NCBI GenBank assembly: GCA_964544865.1
Contig: CAZJDV010000047.1
Coordinates: 1-19,627 of the forward strand
Length of the DNA stretch: 19,627 nt
Direction: 5' to 3'
Source: CAZJDV01 sp964544865
GTDB lineage: Bacteria > Chloroflexota > Dehalococcoidia > Lucifugimonadales > CAJWER01
Positions 1 through 7,020 of the stretch are shown here, piece after piece. The number at the start of each line of letters is the position of its first letter. Within the stretch, counting starts at the first letter, position 1. Below the pieces are notes generated by a model, which was not told the DNA's origin, did no database searches, and worked only from the letters and a program-made list of their open reading frames with translations. The position numbers and the translations under genes are program-made.

Positions 1-21
1 TGAGCCGCCTTGGTGGTACAT
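1..21 (-). CDS. Possible gene start running off the left edge
   Basis: Reading the minus strand, an ATG at 21 follows GGCGGAGAGATA, which gives a GGAG Shine-Dalgarno core about six bases upstream. It opens a frame of seven codons (MYHQGGS) before the window ends. It lies 40 bases downstream of the stop of the broken Fe-S gene, a spacing typical of a following operon gene. Too little is visible to name a product, and the call rests only on start plus ribosome binding site. Confidence 0.35.
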
Positions 22-60
22 TATCTCTCCGCCCTTCACACTCGCCAGAGGGCCGGGCAA

Positions 61-1293
61 TCACCCTGTCGTCTCTCGCTGGGTATTCAAAGCCTCGCGG
101 ACCTCTTCGCCGAATCGGCGTAGCTCCTCGGGGGTGGGGTCGCGACCGGACAGCCGGTCCTTGAGCTGCTCGAAGCGCCAGTTCTCAAGGCGGCCGCGGG
201 GTATCTCGAAGAAGGCAGGGGCGAAATGCGGCTTCTGACCGGGCCCGAAGTGGCCCTTGCCCTTGAGGTCGAATCCCTCCAGGTCGTCCGTGCGCTTGCC
301 CATCACCTGGCCGGTCTCAACGTAGTGGTCCATGACCGGCTTCATGCCAAACCTCTGGACCGGGCAGACCTTCATGCATATCGAACAGCCGTCGTACCGG
401 CCCGGCACCGCCCGTAGTCGACCTTGTTCTTGAGCGCTCCACGCCACCAGACCTTGTCCCGAGCGAGGGCGTTGCTGGGGCACCTGTCTACGCACACCTG
501 GCAGATCTCGCAGTACCGGTTGATGCCGTAGTCGATGGGGGCATCGTACTTGACGGGCGCGTCGGTGGTGATGATCATGAGCCGTCCGCGGGACCCGAAG
601 TGGGGCATCAGGAGCTGGCCGTTGGCGCCGAGCTGGCCGAGGCCGGCGGAGACGAACATCGGGATGTACGGCGCGCTGGAGTCACTGTGGCTATGCACCT
701 GGGCGTGGTAACCGAGCGTGCGGACATAGCCGGCCAGCTCGAGGGCGAGCCGCCCCTCGACGGTGTAGGCGCCGAAGCGGGTATGCTCGGCCTCTTCGCT
801 CGGTATCTTCTGCGTCCCCTCGTACCCCTGCTCGAATGCGAGGCAGATAGCATGGGGGAACCTGGCCCACCGCTTCTTGCTCGCGTAGGTGTATCGCCGG
901 TCGTACCGGGTGAAGCCGACCTCGGCGAATCCCAGCTCCCGAGCCTTGCGGCGGATGGGCTCGGTGGGGTCGCGGTCCGGGACCGGCTCGGCGCCGGGCT
1001 CGACATCGCCGGAGACGGCGGCGGCCTCGACCAGCGGGCCGTCTCGCTTCTAGTGGTCGATCCGCCACTGGACGAACTCCGGTGTGTACTGCGACCATAG
1101 CCATTCACGGTCGGCGGAGTTCTCGACGAAATGGGCCTCCAGCAGGGTATTCGCGCCCGTAGAATGACACGTCTGCCTCCCGGACGGGATTCCCCGGCTG
1201 CGTGACGAGGTCATCGGCGACGGGGATCTCGACATCGGGGTCCCCCGGTCCCTTACCGGGCCGCCGAACTATGTGGTGGATCCTCTTGGGCAA
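61..1293 (-). pseudogene. Reductive-dehalogenase-like 4Fe-4S protein, broken by two frameshifts and one amber stop
   Basis: Joining three pieces of frame gives a protein of about 410 residues that resembles cytoplasmic RdhA/QueG-like corrinoid Fe-S proteins. The central part has a cobalamin-domain-like stretch (SAGLGQLGANGQLLMPHFGS), then a first cluster motif CEICQVCVDRCP and a second, CSICMKVCPV. No Tat signal is seen. The start is a TTG at 1293, chosen because a perfect GGAGGTGA lies at 1308-1301 with seven bases of spacing. Lesions: an apparent extra G in a GGG run near 1156-1158, where removal restores YGANTLLEAHF; an in-frame TAG at 1052-1050, after which the same frame stays open for about 225 codons; and a frameshift near 400-410, between the VDYGRC piece and the second cluster. 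Family assignment is fairly sure. Whether the lesions are real decay or sequence error cannot be decided here, though most neighbouring long genes are intact. Confidence 0.8.
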
Positions 1294-1300
1294 AGCCCTA

Positions 1301-1308
1301 TCACCTCC
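1301..1308 (-). promoter_or_regulatory. Strong Shine-Dalgarno site that decides a TTG start
   Basis: The minus strand reads GGAGGTGA, a full-length match to the anti-Shine-Dalgarno sequence, seven bases before the TTG at 1293. It fixes the start of the broken reductive-dehalogenase-like gene. Confidence 0.7.
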
Positions 1309-1357
1309 GTAAGGTATTACAGAATCAAGATCGCAAACGGGTCCATCGACCGTCGCA

Positions 1358-1386
1358 CACTTACTGTCTCACATAACATGTGTCAA
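1358..1386 (-). promoter_or_regulatory. Candidate promoter of the Fe-S gene
   Basis: The minus strand carries a perfect TTGACA at 1386-1381, then 17 bases, then TAAGTG at 1363-1358. The -35 element is ideal and the -10 is poor, so an activator would probably be needed if this promoter is real. The -35 lies inside a 7-bp inverted repeat (1368-1392). Confidence 0.35.
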
Positions 1387-1392
1387 TGTGAG
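1368..1392. repeat. Inverted repeat CTCACAT/ATGTGAG, candidate operator
   Basis: CTCACAT (1368-1374) and ATGTGAG (1386-1392) are exact reverse complements separated by 11 bases, giving a 25-bp dyad that overlaps a perfect TTGACA on the minus strand. Size and spacing suit a dimeric transcription factor. It sits upstream of the broken Fe-S gene and 65 bases beyond the stop of the M20-like gene. No cognate regulator gene lies in the window. Confidence 0.45.
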
Positions 1393-1456
1393 GCCGACGC
1401 GCCGTGAACGAGGCCCATCTGACACAGCCCGGTGCGCCGGCCTCCAGGAGCCGCGA

Positions 1457-2851
1457 TCACAACTCGATCTCCGCAAGGCGGTCCATGAACCTGACCAGGA
1501 ACTCCTCGGACCGGCGGATGCCCTCGATCTGCGCGTACTCGTTCGCCGCGTGCTTGTTGCCGGCGTGACACGGCACCCCGCCGACCCACAGCAGCTTCAG
1601 TCCCTCTGTCCACAGTGCCACGGGTATGGCGATTGGGTGGACGGGCCACACCTCCGGCTCCACGCCCATGCCGGCGTGGACATCGAGAACGCACTTGACC
1701 AGAGGGTGCTCCGGCCGCGAGCCGCCGCCGGCGTAGGCGTTGTTGACTTCAAACATGATGTCGGTGAATCCGCCGTCGTTAAGAATCTTGCGGATCTGCG
1801 CGATGCCTTCACCGGGGTGCTGCCCGGGTTGGAACCTCATGTTGACGACCGCCTGGGCGTCCGACGGGATGCTGACCTTCACCGACTTGCCGTCGCCGAC
1901 GAAGCCGGACTTTAGCCCCGTGACCGTGAACTGCGTGCGGAAAAGGTGCGCGTCCACCGCGGCCTCGAAGTCGTCGTACCGGAAACGGCGAACGCCCAGA
2001 TCGGATCTAAGCCTCTCCGGATCAAGCCGGCCGGCGAGCTCTTTTGCCAGGCGGCGCTGATCCGGTGTTGGCTGCCATCCGTCTCCGCCGGTATAGTCTT
2101 CCTCCAAACGTTGCTCCACGAGAGCCACCGCTTGGCTCAGCCTGACCGCCGGATTGCTGACCCAGCTCGAGTTGAGGCCGTGAAGCTCATTGCCGACCGG
2201 GCCTCCCCACTCGCCACCTCTACAGATGAGACGCCCCATCAGGTTACCCTTTACCGCCAGCGGGACTATCGGCACGCCGTTGGGGTGTGCCATAGGACAG
2301 AGCCAGAGCACCGCGTCCGCCTTACGCAGCTCATCGGCACGGGACGGAACGAACTCTCGGATGCCGCCGCTGCCGAGCTCCGAAGCCTCCAGCACGAACA
2401 TCAGGTTCACCGGCAGGCGCCGGCCAGCCGCACGGTACGCCGATATCACATTCATCGCCGCGGCTATCGGCGTCTTCATGTCCTCCGCGCCGCGGCCTAC
2501 CACCGACCGGCCGACGCCACTCACGTCACGGACCTCAGGCTCGAATGGCGATACGACCCATCCGGGCTCGTCTGCGGGCGTCACGTCGTAGAGGCCGTGG
2601 AGGATAAGAGTCTTCCCCGCGTCCGCGTCGATTCGCCCGAAGACCACGGGCAGCTCCGCCGTCTCGACCACGTCGGCCGTTCCGCCGAGGTCTCTGATGT
2701 CCTCCGCCAGCAGCGCCGCCATCTCGCGAACGCCGATATCCAGAGCCGAGAGGCTGGGCTGGGCGAGGTAGCGGAGCACCCTGCCGACGTGGTCCGGCTC
2801 GAAATCCTGCGCTATGCGCTCGATCACCGGATGCGATTCGGTCCCCTTCAA
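1457..2851 (-). CDS. M20-family (CNDP-like) metallopeptidase homologue, probably altered active site
   Basis: This 464-residue protein follows the M20 peptidase/deacylase layout of the carnosinase-like branch. It has HGLYDVTP (85-92), GRGAEDMKT (119-127), LEASELGS (154-161), a lid-domain ELHG (222-225) and the C-terminal NKHAANEY (432-439). Known M20 enzymes bind two zinc ions through His (GHxD), Asp (GRGxxDxKG), Glu and His, and use a Glu as general base. Here D124, E158, H224 and H434 are kept, but the GHxD histidine is Leu87 and the EE pair is reduced to SE. Hydrolysis may therefore be lost or changed. The start is a TTG whose bases overlap the stop of the DUF4387 gene (TTGA), so translation is probably coupled. 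No signal peptide is seen. The fold is sure and the substrate is unknown. Confidence 0.85.
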   Translation of the reverse strand: MKGTESHPVIERIAQDFEPDHVGRVLRYLAQPSLSALDIGVREMAALLAEDIRDLGGTADVVETAELPVVFGRIDADAGKTLILHGLYDVTPADEPGWVVSPFEPEVRDVSGVGRSVVGRGAEDMKTPIAAAMNVISAYRAAGRRLPVNLMFVLEASELGSGGIREFVPSRADELRKADAVLWLCPMAHPNGVPIVPLAVKGNLMGRLICRGGEWGGPVGNELHGLNSSWVSNPAVRLSQAVALVEQRLEEDYTGGDGWQPTPDQRRLAKELAGRLDPERLRSDLGVRRFRYDDFEAAVDAHLFRTQFTVTGLKSGFVGDGKSVKVSIPSDAQAVVNMRFQPGQHPGEGIAQIRKILNDGGFTDIMFEVNNAYAGGGSRPEHPLVKCVLDVHAGMGVEPEVWPVHPIAIPVALWTEGLKLLWVGGVPCHAGNKHAANEYAQIEGIRRSEEFLVRFMDRLAEIEL

Positions 2852-3159
2852 GGTAGTTCCACTTTCGCGATAGGCACGTGCTGCTGTGCGCCGTAGACAT
2901 CCCGGTCCCCTGGGGCGCCCGACGTTGGGCCCATTCTGGGGAAGGTGATCTTGATCGCGTAGGCGGCGGCGAAGGTCACTATCTTCACGTCGGTTGCGTC
3001 GAGTCCATACAGCTCGGCCACGAGATCGGGGGCCAGCACCTCGCTGGCGACCACCCGGTCGAAGGTCCTGCGGTCCCCAAAAAGAAGATCGACGGTCGTG
3101 ACGAATGGTCCAGCGTTCTTGCTGCGCAGCACTTCCGCCAATTCGTAGAGCGTGGTCAT
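2848..3159 (-). CDS. DUF4387 family protein
   Basis: About 103 residues, matching DUF4387 along their length: LYELAEVLRSKNAGPF near the N-terminus, a middle LYGLDATDVKIVTF and a C-terminal DVYGAQQHVP. From family knowledge, DUF4387 proteins are encoded next to, or fused with, AtuA-like DUF1446 proteins, and that is the arrangement here. The exact biochemical role is not known to me. I chose the ATG at 3159 because the conserved region begins four residues later. An in-frame GTG at 3186, seven bases after the DUF1446 stop, is the alternative and would add nine residues. Its stop overlaps the TTG start of the M20-like gene, so the three genes are very probably one operon. Confidence 0.85.
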   Translation of the reverse strand: MTTLYELAEVLRSKNAGPFVTTVDLLFGDRRTFDRVVASEVLAPDLVAELYGLDATDVKIVTFAAAYAIKITFPRMGPTSGAPGDRDVYGAQQHVPIAKVELP

Positions 3160-3192
3160 GGTCTTATCTCGAGCGCACTTGGACACAAGAGC

Positions 3193-4557
3193 CTATCCGC
3201 CGACATCTTCGAACTCCATCGCGAACATCTCCGATGGGTCGTCGACCTCCATGAGATGGTAGACGTTGAATTCGTACACGGGGCCGCCCCTGAAGTCCGA
3301 CGGAGAGAACGGAAATGCGAGGTTGCCTCCGGTCGCCTTTCGGCCCTCGAAGCCGCTGTGCAGGAACGTGCTTCTCGCGAGGGACAGTACGGCGTCCGCG
3401 GTGTCCTGGTCGCGGGCGATCGCCTCCAGGACGAGGCCGACCTCGTGCGGCGCACGAGCCGCATGGGACCGGGGCGCGGTCATTACGCCGTCGCGGCCGT
3501 AAACGATGAATCGCAGGTCGTAGCCACCGGCGACTTCGTTACCCAGCATCGAGTCCACAGTCTCTTTGACGTCAGACTCGACCTCGGCGAGCCGGGCGAT
3601 GAGGTTGGGATCGGCGATACCTGCTACGGAAATCGTCCGATAGCCCGCCAGCCGTGCGCCCTCGAGCTTGATCGTGGGGGTGGCGGCGGGTACGAAGCGA
3701 CTGCCGCTCACGCAAACCCTGCGATCGTCCAACTGCTCGATCTCGACACCTCGGAGATCGACCATGCCCTCCGGCTCGTGAAACAGGTACGGGTCGGGCT
3801 GCTCGTACATCATGTGGGCCGCGACGGATGTCGGAGTCAGCCGTCTATGCCGGCTGATAGGCTCGAGCTCGAAGTGGTCGTCGCGGAGCGTCGCGAGGAT
3901 GCAGTCATTTGTCCCAGTCGGTATTGCGCACTGAGCACCGCACTCGATGATCTTCGCCATGTGATAGGCCAGGCCCAGATCGAAACTCCTCACCGCCGCC
4001 ATCGATGCGAAGATCGCGGTATCGCACGCTCGCCCGGCGATGATCACGTCGGCGCCGCCCTCAAGCGCCTTCACGAACGGGCCGACCCCCATCTGGCCGA
4101 CTATTCTCGTCGCCGAGTCCACATCGTCCTCGGTCAGCTCGGGCAGCTTGCCGAGGGGGCTCATCTTCCCGGCGCGTACCGCTTGCCGCACCACCGCCTT
4201 GTCGACCTCGGCGCGGAGCACGGCCAGCCGGTAGGAGTGGCCGTCACGCTTCGAGACGGCATGCAGGACTTCCAGGACGCTGTCCACGTGGGGGTCGCCC
4301 CCCGCGGTGCCCGCCGAGCCCACGATGAGCGGAACGCCGGCCTCGCGGGCGCTGGCCAGCGACAGCCCCAGGTCACGGACCATCTGGGGGCGCTTCGTGA
4401 GCTGGTCGCCACTGCCAAGGTAGTAGGGCCCAGGGTCAGTAGACCCGTTGTCGGCGCCTACGACGTGAGGCTGTCTCGCCATGCCGCCGGCCAGCGACTC
4501 CTCCGGGAACCCATACCCAAGGATCCCGCACACCGACAGCACTCTGAGCTCGTTCAC
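3193..4557 (-). CDS. AtuA-like acyclic terpene utilization family protein (DUF1446)
   Basis: This 454-residue protein has the glycine-rich N-terminal signature of the DUF1446/AtuA family: GADNGSTDPGPYYLGSG at 34-50, GSAGTAGGDPHVD at 80-92 and AGRACDTAIF at 174-183. AtuA is named from the acyclic terpene (citronellol/geraniol) catabolic cluster of Pseudomonas, but most family members lie elsewhere and their reaction is not established, so terpene use should not be assumed. No signal peptide or membrane segment is visible. The start is a GTG preceded by GGACGGAGTATTAGC, which gives a GGAG site about eight bases away. It is the first gene of a tight trio with DUF4387 and an M20-like protein. Length and motifs are full, with no sign of damage. 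Confidence 0.88.
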   Translation of the reverse strand: MNELRVLSVCGILGYGFPEESLAGGMARQPHVVGADNGSTDPGPYYLGSGDQLTKRPQMVRDLGLSLASAREAGVPLIVGSAGTAGGDPHVDSVLEVLHAVSKRDGHSYRLAVLRAEVDKAVVRQAVRAGKMSPLGKLPELTEDDVDSATRIVGQMGVGPFVKALEGGADVIIAGRACDTAIFASMAAVRSFDLGLAYHMAKIIECGAQCAIPTGTNDCILATLRDDHFELEPISRHRRLTPTSVAAHMMYEQPDPYLFHEPEGMVDLRGVEIEQLDDRRVCVSGSRFVPAATPTIKLEGARLAGYRTISVAGIADPNLIARLAEVESDVKETVDSMLGNEVAGGYDLRFIVYGRDGVMTAPRSHAARAPHEVGLVLEAIARDQDTADAVLSLARSTFLHSGFEGRKATGGNLAFPFSPSDFRGGPVYEFNVYHLMEVDDPSEMFAMEFEDVGG

Positions 4558-4678
4558 GCTAATACTCCGTCCATCCGGTTTTGAAGGAGTATGTCATTGG
4601 CCGAATCTGCATTGATCGAAATGTGCGCAATCCCGCCGGTCCCAGGCTGGATAGACCTTGCGGGAGGCGACGGCAGCG

Positions 4679-4801
4679 TCAGGGCTCCCTCACGTTGTCG
4701 ACGCCCAACTCCTCGAGCCGCGAGGCCATCCTCTCCCTAGCCGCGCCTCCTTTGGCCATCATGGCGGCGCTATACAGATATGGCCGCTCCTCGCTCAGGC
4801 G
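4679..4801 (-). other. In-frame open extension after the DHDPS-like stop codon
   Basis: Directly after the TGA at 4804-4802 the same frame stays open for 40 codons, starting RLSEERPYLYSAAMMAKGG and ending EELGVDNVREP before a TGA at 4681-4679. Its composition looks like real protein rather than an off-frame shadow. A helical tail containing a SEE...EELG pattern resembles the C-terminal helices of DHDPS-family proteins. It is either the lost end of the upstream gene or a readthrough product. Confidence 0.5.
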
Positions 4802-5758
4802 TCAACTCGACGGGCCGGGTATAACTCCCGGAACTCCAACCTCGACCATCATCTGGCGGACCTGCTCGCGGAACCGGTCCCGAATGTCCCTCGTTGGTGG
4901 TCTGGAACGGCTGGACCCCAGCCCGACCAGCTCCAAGCACAGCTTGTCGAGGTGGCCGTCCCCCGTCGTATACCTCGCGATCTTCTCCCAGGCAACATAG
5001 AAGGGCATGACGACTCGCACCAGCTCTTTTTGGGCCTCGACGTACTCGCCGCTCTCGAGGAGCTCCCAGGTGCGCACCCCCCACTGCGGCCAGTAGTTGG
5101 TAGGGTGGAGCTCGATCCCGCGCGCGCCCATCATGTGGCTCGTGGTGTAGCTAAGCTGGTTGTCGATCACGCTCAGCCGGTCGGCGAAACGCACGACGGC
5201 CCGCTCGAACGCCATGTACGCCGTGCCGGGTACGGACCATTTCAGCCCGACCACGTTGGTAAGCTCCGCCAGTCGCTCCACCATGTCGAGCGAGACCTCG
5301 CTGCTTGTCCAGTGCGTGTTATACACGACGATGCCCACATCCGCCGCCTCAGCCGCGGCTACCGCATATTCAAAAAAATCATCCTCGGTGGATGCGAAGT
5401 AGTATGGCGGCGACACCTGGATATACTCGGCCCCGACACGCTCGGCCGCCTTTGCCAGAGCAGCAAGCTCTCGCGTGCTGGTCGTCTGCGCTCCCATGAT
5501 GACGGGAAACCTGCCCTCAGCTGCCTGAACGACGGTCTCCGCCGCCGCCACGCGCTCGTCGAACGTCATGGTCGAGAAATCGCCGGCGGCCCCGCCAACC
5601 AGCACGACCCCGTTGCCGGTCTGAAGTCCGCCCTCGATCAGAAACCTGATGTGTCTCTCCATGGCCGGCAGGTCCAGCTCCAGGTCGTCGTCACGAAACA
5701 TCGTCGGGACAGTTACATAACAGCCGCACAGGCGGTCCAGTCTCGTCTTCCTGTCCAT
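4802..5758 (-). CDS. DHDPS/N-acetylneuraminate-lyase family aldolase
   Basis: A 318-residue TIM-barrel protein of the DapA family, class I aldolases that form a Schiff base with a 2-keto acid. The catalytic lysine is K173 in VVGLKWS and the partner tyrosine is Y146 in VVYNTHW. The carboxylate-binding loop near 55-63 reads GGAAGDFST where true DapA enzymes have a GTTGE-type motif. With no lysine genes nearby, this suggests a catabolic lyase or dehydratase rather than dihydrodipicolinate synthase. The ATG at 5758 follows AAGGAGGGCGCTGA, a strong ribosome binding site. The protein ends at a TGA after PGPSS, but 40 more coding-like codons follow in frame, so the C-terminus may be truncated or read through. 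The substrate is unknown. Confidence 0.85.
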   Translation of the reverse strand: MDRKTRLDRLCGCYVTVPTMFRDDDLELDLPAMERHIRFLIEGGLQTGNGVVLVGGAAGDFSTMTFDERVAAAETVVQAAEGRFPVIMGAQTTSTRELAALAKAAERVGAEYIQVSPPYYFASTEDDFFEYAVAAAEAADVGIVVYNTHWTSSEVSLDMVERLAELTNVVGLKWSVPGTAYMAFERAVVRFADRLSVIDNQLSYTTSHMMGARGIELHPTNYWPQWGVRTWELLESGEYVEAQKELVRVVMPFYVAWEKIARYTTGDGHLDKLCLELVGLGSSRSRPPTRDIRDRFREQVRQMMVEVGVPGVIPGPSS

Positions 5759-5968
5759 TCAGCGCCCTCCTTGGTCTGAAGCGGTGCCGCCCCCACTTGC
5801 GCGACTATAGACGATGTTCCCGGCAACCGCAACGAGATTCCGGTGATGGCGGGAGATGACGACCGCGAAGCTACCACCTTGCTGCCGACCTGAGCTCCCA
5901 GCTGGAGCCGCCCATACGATTGGACCCGCGGCTGAGCACGATCACACTCTGTCGCCCTCGGGCGGCGA

Positions 5969-6835
5969 TCAGCTCCAGTCGCCGACGAGCCTCTGCGCGT
6001 TTCCGAACATGATCTTGTCGGACACATCCGCGGGCAGATCGAGGGTCTTGAGGTGGTCCATCAGCTTGGTGTCGTAGATGTCCCGACCGAACAGAAGCTT
6101 GTCCGCATGGTCGATCAGGTACCGGCGTCCGAAGGCTGTGTCCCGCGTGAGGGCGTTGTACCCCGAGGTGGCCGAGAGGTCGGCGTAGAGGTTGGGGTGC
6201 TTTTCGAGCAGGGCCGGATTTGCGCCGCCGGGCTTGAGTGGCGCATCCGGATACATCTGCTTGTCGTAGAGGTCATCCGCGGAGATGTGCGACCACCAGC
6301 CGGGACCGTGGGCGACGAGGGTGGTCTCGGGACACGCCGTCAGCGCCCGGTCGAGGGCGCCGATTGTCCCGCCGTACCACCAGTCTCGCCAGGGGAACGT
6401 CGACCATCCGTCAGTTCCGTACTCGAGGTGGATCGTCACCGGCAACCCCAGCTCCCCAAACCTGCGCAGGAGCCGCAGCGAGTCGGGATCGTCGAACACT
6501 ACCCTGCTCTTATACTCGCCCGCCAGACGGATGTCGTAGAGGTCCACAGCGCTGTCTATGCGCTCTATAGCGTCGGGGCGCTTGGGGTGCGGCGCATAGC
6601 CAAGCACGAAGCGATCGGGGGCCGCCAGGCCCGTACCCAACACGGAGTCGAGCGGGATTCCGCTGGTGGCTCCCGGCGGCAGCGTACGTTGATTGCGCCG
6701 CGCATCGTACTCCGACTGCGGGATGTCCCAGGTCAGCAGCCATGTCTGATCGATGCCCTGCTCGTCCATGTCCCGGATGATCTTCTCCGTGGTATAGCCG
6801 TGGTAATCCGGGTGATTGTGTGCGTCGATGAGCAT
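5969..6835 (-). CDS. Amidohydrolase family 2 (TIM-barrel) metal-dependent hydrolase
   Basis: This 288-residue protein shows the amidohydrolase-2 signature: an N-terminal DAHNHPD with H6 and H8, a strand-5 histidine H136 in VTIHLEYG, a strand-6 histidine H176 in LVAHGPG and the strand-8 aspartate D252 in FGRDIYD. All positions expected to hold a mononuclear metal are present, so it is probably active as a hydrolase or decarboxylase of the ACMSD/o-pyrocatechuate type. The sequence does not fix the substrate. It is cytoplasmic, with no signal peptide. The ATG follows ACAGGAGGGACC, a strong ribosome binding site. It lies 185 bases downstream of the large alpha/beta hydrolase and 210 bases upstream of the aldolase, so these may be separate transcription units of one catabolic block. 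Confidence 0.88.
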   Translation of the reverse strand: MLIDAHNHPDYHGYTTEKIIRDMDEQGIDQTWLLTWDIPQSEYDARRNQRTLPPGATSGIPLDSVLGTGLAAPDRFVLGYAPHPKRPDAIERIDSAVDLYDIRLAGEYKSRVVFDDPDSLRLLRRFGELGLPVTIHLEYGTDGWSTFPWRDWWYGGTIGALDRALTACPETTLVAHGPGWWSHISADDLYDKQMYPDAPLKPGGANPALLEKHPNLYADLSATSGYNALTRDTAFGRRYLIDHADKLLFGRDIYDTKLMDHLKTLDLPADVSDKIMFGNAQRLVGDWS

Positions 6836-7020
6836 GGTCCCTCCTGTCCAGTGTTGTTGTCGAGACGCATAAAGCTACCTGCTCCACACTAGCAGAGCAC
6901 CCAGAAATTGACTCTCGATCATCCAACATGTTGTGCCTGAAGTACACCCTGAGACCCCCGGCAGATGGGCTTCAGCTATTTGGTGGCGATGCCACGCTGC
7001 ACCGCGCCGCACCAACCGGC

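Noticed and set aside
4802..5758. True dapA (lysine biosynthesis)
   Set aside because: The substrate loop differs from the GTTGE-type motif and no lysine-pathway gene is nearby. Only the family, not the specific function, is supported.
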